Below are positions 34,780 to 38,310 of a DNA stretch of 38,310 bases, one piece after another. How positions within the stretch are numbered: position 1 is the stretch's first letter; the number at the start of each line of letters is the position of its first letter. Source of the stretch: Thioploca sp. (GTDB taxonomy: Bacteria > Pseudomonadota > Gammaproteobacteria > Beggiatoales > Beggiatoaceae). The translations under genes were made by a program, and so were the position numbers. Where the stretch lies: positions 1 through 38,310 of the forward strand of contig JAAUSR010000051.1 of assembly GCA_012032555.1 (NCBI GenBank), given 5' to 3'. Below the pieces are notes generated by a model. It saw nothing but the letters and a program-made list of their open reading frames with translations. It searched no databases and was not told the origin of the DNA.

Positions 34780-36430
34780 ATCCGGTTGGTGCATCATTTT
34801 CGGGTACCGATGAATCCGGTAAATAAATGCGGTAATTTTGCAAATCTCCAGACAAGCTAGCATCTTTAATGACGATAGGACGCAGGAAAATAATTAATTC
34901 GGATTTCGCATAATTATCACTACGATAACTAAATAAATCACCTAAGAGAGGAAGTTGAGATAATACCGGTATACCTTGCTTATCTTGTTGAGAAGAATCC
35001 TGCATTAAGCCCCCAATGATAGCGATATCTGCATTATTCACTTTAAGAATCGATTCAATCTCTCGAACTTCTATTTGTGGAATTCGGTTGACCGTACCGG
35101 CTTGCGCCAATGAAGGATTGGGATCAACTTTAAAATCAATTACTCGTGAAACGGTAGGACGAATATTTAAAATGACTTCATCGTTCTCGCTAATTTGCGG
35201 TGTTACACTCATGACTAAACCCACTGGCACCGTATTGACTTGAGTCGTAAGCGTTTGTCTGGTTCGAGTATCCGTATCAGTGGTTTCCACTTCCGTGGTA
35301 AAATAAACTAGATTATCAACTACTTTCAGGATCGCAGTTTGATTATTTAGTGCCATAATTTGAGGACTGGAAATCACCTTTACCGTACCAAATTCTTCTA
35401 AAAGTCGCACCATAGCTGAAATATTGCCAAATGCGCTCTCTGGATTATTATATCCAAAGGCATAAAAAGGCGAATCTTGGCCAATATTGCCTTTCAACAG
35501 CGATTGTTGATAAGTAAAATCTCCTGCAATGCGTTTCCAATCGACACCGGCTTGATAATGATCATTAAGTCGTACTTCAACAATCGTGGCATCAATCAAA
35601 ACTTGTCTTTGCACATTGGCTATAACTTGATCAAGAAAATGTTGAATTTCTTCATGTTGTTTGCTAGTAGCACGAACACTAATTACATTACTTTGCGGAT
35701 TTACAACCACATTATCTTCTTGACGACTTGGTTTCGTTTCGGTTTGATGACTGGTTAAAATCGCTTGAATATTTTCTTTCAGGATTTCCCAAAAGCGGTT
35801 ATCTGACTTATTTTTAATTTGAGTCGTTGAATTATTATTGGCGCCACCGCCTCCACCACTGCTTCCACCGCTACTACTTCCACCCACTCCACGGTTAACA
35901 TCGCTGATAATTTGGGTAGCAACACTGATTTCACTAATACTCTCCCGTGCTAGATTCACGTAATTAACCTTATAGAGACGCAGATAAGGTAAATCGGGTG
36001 AAATGATCAAATGAGTTCCATTTAATTGATAACGTAAATCAATTTGGTTAGCAATTCGTTCCAGCAATTGAGTTAAAGTTTGATTAACGGCATTAAGGGT
36101 AATAGAACCTTTAATATCAGGATGAATATCAATATTCAAATTAGCATCACGTGCTAAAGCAAAGAGCAATTTATCCACCGGCACATTATCTACGACGACC
36201 GTAAAAGTTTCTTGGGGCAGTGTCAATTGAGGTGAAGGTATAAAAGCGTGTTGTTGTATGAGCGGTGGAATATCATTCTTTGGCGGTGGTAATTGGCTCG
36301 TATTAATATGACCCGGCGAAGAAATAGGGGGTTGTGGAGCACAGGCATTAAGTAACCCGATGAAGAGTAATAAAATATAACCTAATAACAATTGGTTTTG
36401 ATGACAACAATCGCTGAAATGAAACACCAT
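34766..36430 (-). CDS. mshL: MSHA-type pilus secretin (outer-membrane lipoprotein)
   Basis: The protein forms the outer-membrane ring through which the pilus passes. A lipoprotein signal ends in L27-N-A-C30. An N-terminal STN/Secretin_N part (FTVVVDNVPVDKLLFALARD, IDIHPDIKGSITLNAV) is followed by a Gly/Ser-rich stretch and Asn run near residues 185-205, as in MshL/PilQ-type proteins. The secretin core has VLIDATIVEVRLNDHYQAGV, GTVKVISSPQIMALNNQ, VGLVMSVTPQIS and the signature IIGGLMQDSSQQDKQGIPVL through LPLLGDLFSYRSD to SELIIFLRPIVI. Length 554 fits. PilQ or GspD are alternatives but are longer. Convergent with the ExeA/MshM-like gene. Confidence 0.92.
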   Translation of the reverse strand: MVFHFSDCCHQNQLLLGYILLLFIGLLNACAPQPPISSPGHINTSQLPPPKNDIPPLIQQHAFIPSPQLTLPQETFTVVVDNVPVDKLLFALARDANLNIDIHPDIKGSITLNAVNQTLTQLLERIANQIDLRYQLNGTHLIISPDLPYLRLYKVNYVNLARESISEISVATQIISDVNRGVGGSSSGGSSGGGGGANNNSTTQIKNKSDNRFWEILKENIQAILTSHQTETKPSRQEDNVVVNPQSNVISVRATSKQHEEIQHFLDQVIANVQRQVLIDATIVEVRLNDHYQAGVDWKRIAGDFTYQQSLLKGNIGQDSPFYAFGYNNPESAFGNISAMVRLLEEFGTVKVISSPQIMALNNQTAILKVVDNLVYFTTEVETTDTDTRTRQTLTTQVNTVPVGLVMSVTPQISENDEVILNIRPTVSRVIDFKVDPNPSLAQAGTVNRIPQIEVREIESILKVNNADIAIIGGLMQDSSQQDKQGIPVLSQLPLLGDLFSYRSDNYAKSELIIFLRPIVIKDASLSGDLQNYRIYLPDSSVPENDAPTGFTLP

Positions 36431-37026
36431 AAAGCTTCATTTGACACAAAAGGTAAGCATCAAAATAACCATGAAGCTATTTCTCTCAGACCGATAATAG
36501 AATTTAGGAAGGAATAGCAATCTTTGATGCCAATAACGAACAATGCAATCAAGTCCTTTTTTAACGTATTGTTATTCTCACAGATCGGGTACAAATACTG
36601 CCGCAGTCTGAATACCAAATAGGATAGACATTTCACTCCTTTCGATTGACATAATGGTAAACACTTCCTCATTTAAAATACTAATCGTTACATAATGCAA
36701 CAACTCTCTCTGACCTCTCCCTATTATGAATATCCTACTGACTGACAATTGTACTGGTATTCTGCAGGGTGGTACATCTTTTATATCCATATTTAAAATA
36801 TGGAATACTATTTATCACCCATTAAACAGCGAAAAATAGGGAGTATTCCGTTTTTTTACTGCTCAATTATTCTGTTGTAATAAGACATTATAACCGATAA
36901 GTGAAGATTTGAAATGATATGGTTATTTCTCTGGTTAGGTGGGATTTTTAGGGGATCTAGAGTCACCTTGTTTAAGGTTGGTGCCTAAAGCCTTCAACTT
37001 GGCTATGCGAGTGTGTTGGTGGTGGA
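36431..37026. other. Non-coding stretch between the secretin and the PARIS-like genes
   Basis: No convincing gene. Short frames on the minus strand (up to 70 codons) lack ribosome binding sites and family resemblance. A perfect 9-bp palindrome around a central A lies at 36786-36804, and a terminator-like hairpin at 36802-36857. This may be the edge of an accessory insertion that carries the defence genes. Confidence 0.5.
36802..36857 (+). terminator. Terminator-like hairpin with T-run, no plus-strand gene upstream
   Basis: GGAATACT (36802-36809) pairs with AGTATTCC (36842-36849), with additional A-T pairing inside, and is followed by G and seven Ts. The loop is large, so the call is weak. 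If real it would end an unannotated plus-strand transcript. Confidence 0.35.
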
Positions 37027-37911
37027 TTAGTTAGATAACTTACCGGAAAAAATACGATATGGCGTGTTTATCTTTTCCCAGTCAACGATTTTTTTTGCCA
37101 AGCGGGTATTACAAAATTCAGTACATTCAATTCCCTGCCGAAGAATGGGCGCAATCTGATCCGGGCCAACACCTTTCTTGGTTCCTGCAGGGCCAAGCAC
37201 TTGTTTCAACCCTATAGCTAAAATCTTAATTAGATCATGTCCTTGACAAATTTTCCAGGGGTCAACATGGGGAAGTTGCGCTATCTCTGCACGCAAGTCA
37301 TCTAAAGTTAAATGATTGGCATATTGTTGAATAAATGCTTGGTATAATTCATCTTTCTTAATTGACCAAGTTTTTTCATCTGTAAAATTGGAGGGTTGAA
37401 ATCTATTAAACTCAATTTTTTCACCCGATACCAACCATCGCCGAAATGCCAGCCACCGCAGACAACCATAAATCAATCCACGTTCCAATAAAGCATCCCG
37501 CACAGTTTTGTGATGAGTATTTTCAAAATCAGCTATTTTTTTACGATTTCCGTATTCTGCCAGTATTTTATTGAAGGCGGTAGATTTGAATAGCAGACAC
37601 TCTAAATCATGCGTCTCCGTGTACACTAAATTCAAGGATGGAATTAATTTTCCTTCAAGAGAATCAAAATCATCATCTGCTTGTCCCAGTATTCCGGAGA
37701 ATTTTTTTCCATCAAGCCGTTCAATTGCACCAATCAAGTTTTGTTTCCCACCACAAATTACAATCTCACATTGATCTCTAACGACATGCAAATTCCAGAA
37801 TTTACTATCATCTGGTCCTTCAACTAGCAAAAAACTTCCTTTGTAGACAAGCTTCTGCATGATAATCTCATTCTTGATGATAGCCGGATCTTTGTGTTCT
37901 GAAAGACTCAT
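37027..37911 (-). CDS. ariB: PARIS-like AriB, DUF4435 TOPRIM nuclease
   Basis: The 294-residue protein matches DUF4435: GSFLLVEGPDDSKFW with the TOPRIM catalytic Glu31, and GILGQADDDFDSLEG with the acidic D79-D80-D81 cluster. LVYTETHDLECLLFKS follows. In PARIS, AriB is held by the ATPase AriA and released on sensing phage anti-restriction proteins; it then acts as a toxic nuclease (reported to cut host tRNA). The gene lies directly downstream of an SMC/ABC-like ATPase on the same strand. The ATG overlaps the restored ariA stop (ATGA), as expected for a coupled operon. Assignment to PARIS rests on the pair and on motifs; a related OLD-like defence pair is the alternative. Confidence 0.8.
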   Translation of the reverse strand: MSLSEHKDPAIIKNEIIMQKLVYKGSFLLVEGPDDSKFWNLHVVRDQCEIVICGGKQNLIGAIERLDGKKFSGILGQADDDFDSLEGKLIPSLNLVYTETHDLECLLFKSTAFNKILAEYGNRKKIADFENTHHKTVRDALLERGLIYGCLRWLAFRRWLVSGEKIEFNRFQPSNFTDEKTWSIKKDELYQAFIQQYANHLTLDDLRAEIAQLPHVDPWKICQGHDLIKILAIGLKQVLGPAGTKKGVGPDQIAPILRQGIECTEFCNTRLAKKIVDWEKINTPYRIFSGKLSN

Positions 37912-38310
37912 GCGATTTCTGTCTCTAATGCTACCATGAATTCAGAATGATCACCGATAATAATGGTGAATGTGTTGCAATCAGTACGTTAAATTCAGCT
38001 ATTTTGACAATCTCTAACAAATCTTGCAAAAAGCGTTTCTGCCAACTGAGATGCAATGAAAGTTCTGGCTCGTCAATCAACACCAACGTATTTGGAAGAA
38101 TTTTAAATAACAAATCACAATTTAAAACTAATTCGTGCTGTTCCCCTGATGATAATGACTCTAACGGTAAAAGTTTTTTATCACGGCCTTCAGCTAAAAA
38201 ACCTTTTTTCCGATCAATTTTGATAGTTTTTATGCTGAAACTTCCGGTTGACATTGTCCAGAAAAACTTTGATACGTCGTGCTAGATCATCTAGTACTTT
38301 TAGTTTATTT
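37908..38310 (-). CDS. ariA: PARIS-like AriA ATPase, C-terminal part, with two apparent frameshifts (runs off right edge)
   Basis: This is the C-terminal part of an AAA15/AAA21 (ABC-like) ATPase: signature LESLSSGEQHELVL, Walker B LVLIDEPELSLHLSWQ and the His-switch VLIATHSP. Two joins are needed. Near the right edge LDDLARRIKVFLDNVNRKFQ leads to HKTIKIDRKKGF only if one A is removed from the A5 run at 38227-38231 (minus strand). After THSP, one added base at 37964-37965 restores IIIGDHSEFMVALETEIA and a stop that overlaps the AriB start. Without these changes the readable piece is only 37931-38254. Both lesions could be sequence errors, or the gene may be decaying while ariB remains intact. 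Confidence 0.72.

Noticed and set aside
36460-36790. Two overlapping ~70-codon minus-strand frames as small genes
   Set aside because: No ribosome binding site, no recognisable motif, and they overlap palindromic DNA.

Overview
The window is AT-rich bacterial DNA. Gene content and order (uvrC-pgsA overlap, MSHA-type pilus genes, a PrsR/NtrC-type regulator, large Calx-beta surface proteins with legumain-like domains, many short GTAGGGTG-type palindromes) suggest a gammaproteobacterium. A large filamentous sulfur bacterium (Beggiatoa/Thioploca/Thiomargarita relatives) is my best guess. This rests on gene content and repeat style; no rRNA or tRNA is present to confirm it.

Layout. 1-2867 (minus): a receptor-channel fusion that runs off the left edge. 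It joins a periplasmic binding protein of the branched-chain amino-acid type, a ~190-residue region resembling the ligand-binding domain of pentameric (Cys-loop/pro-loop) channels, and an MscS pore. This is the most unusual object in the window. 3135-5523: uvrC (one frameshift near its start) overlapping pgsA. 6031-15753: a plus-strand cell-surface group of two membrane-anchored SGNH hydrolases, a GT2-GT4 double glycosyltransferase, two secreted proteins and a methyltransferase. 15850-18626: an ADP-ribosylglycohydrolase and a PilB/MshE-type ATPase. 18627-20107: an island of palindromes, direct repeats and 10-bp iteron-like units around a solitary ribbon-helix-helix antitoxin gene. 20108-28416: one giant secreted protein gene (14 propeller repeats, Ig-like domains, a C13/caspase-fold domain, six Calx-beta domains and a C-terminal module), broken by one nonsense codon and one frameshift. 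28529-31717: a YyaL/DUF255 protein (minus) divergent from metF. 31802-36430: a sigma-54 response regulator, an array of 21-bp degenerate repeats, an ExeA/MshM-like ATPase and, convergent with it, an MshL-type secretin. 37027-38310 (minus): a pair matching the PARIS anti-phage system, with AriB (DUF4435, TOPRIM) complete and AriA cut by the right edge and carrying two apparent frameshifts.

How the genes fit together. Most of the window concerns the envelope and its surroundings: sensing or osmotic response (the fusion channel), surface polysaccharide synthesis and modification (SGNH, GT, methyltransferase), giant adhesin-like proteins, and an MSHA-type pilus whose ATPase, ExeA-like protein and secretin are spread over 20 kb. 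Housekeeping genes (uvrC, pgsA, metF) are interspersed. Defence (PARIS-like) and repeat-rich regions look like accessory DNA.

Four single-base indels and one nonsense codon interrupt otherwise well-conserved reading frames (uvrC, the giant surface gene twice, ariA twice). Either the assembly has a noticeable error rate or several genes are decaying; the sequence alone cannot decide.
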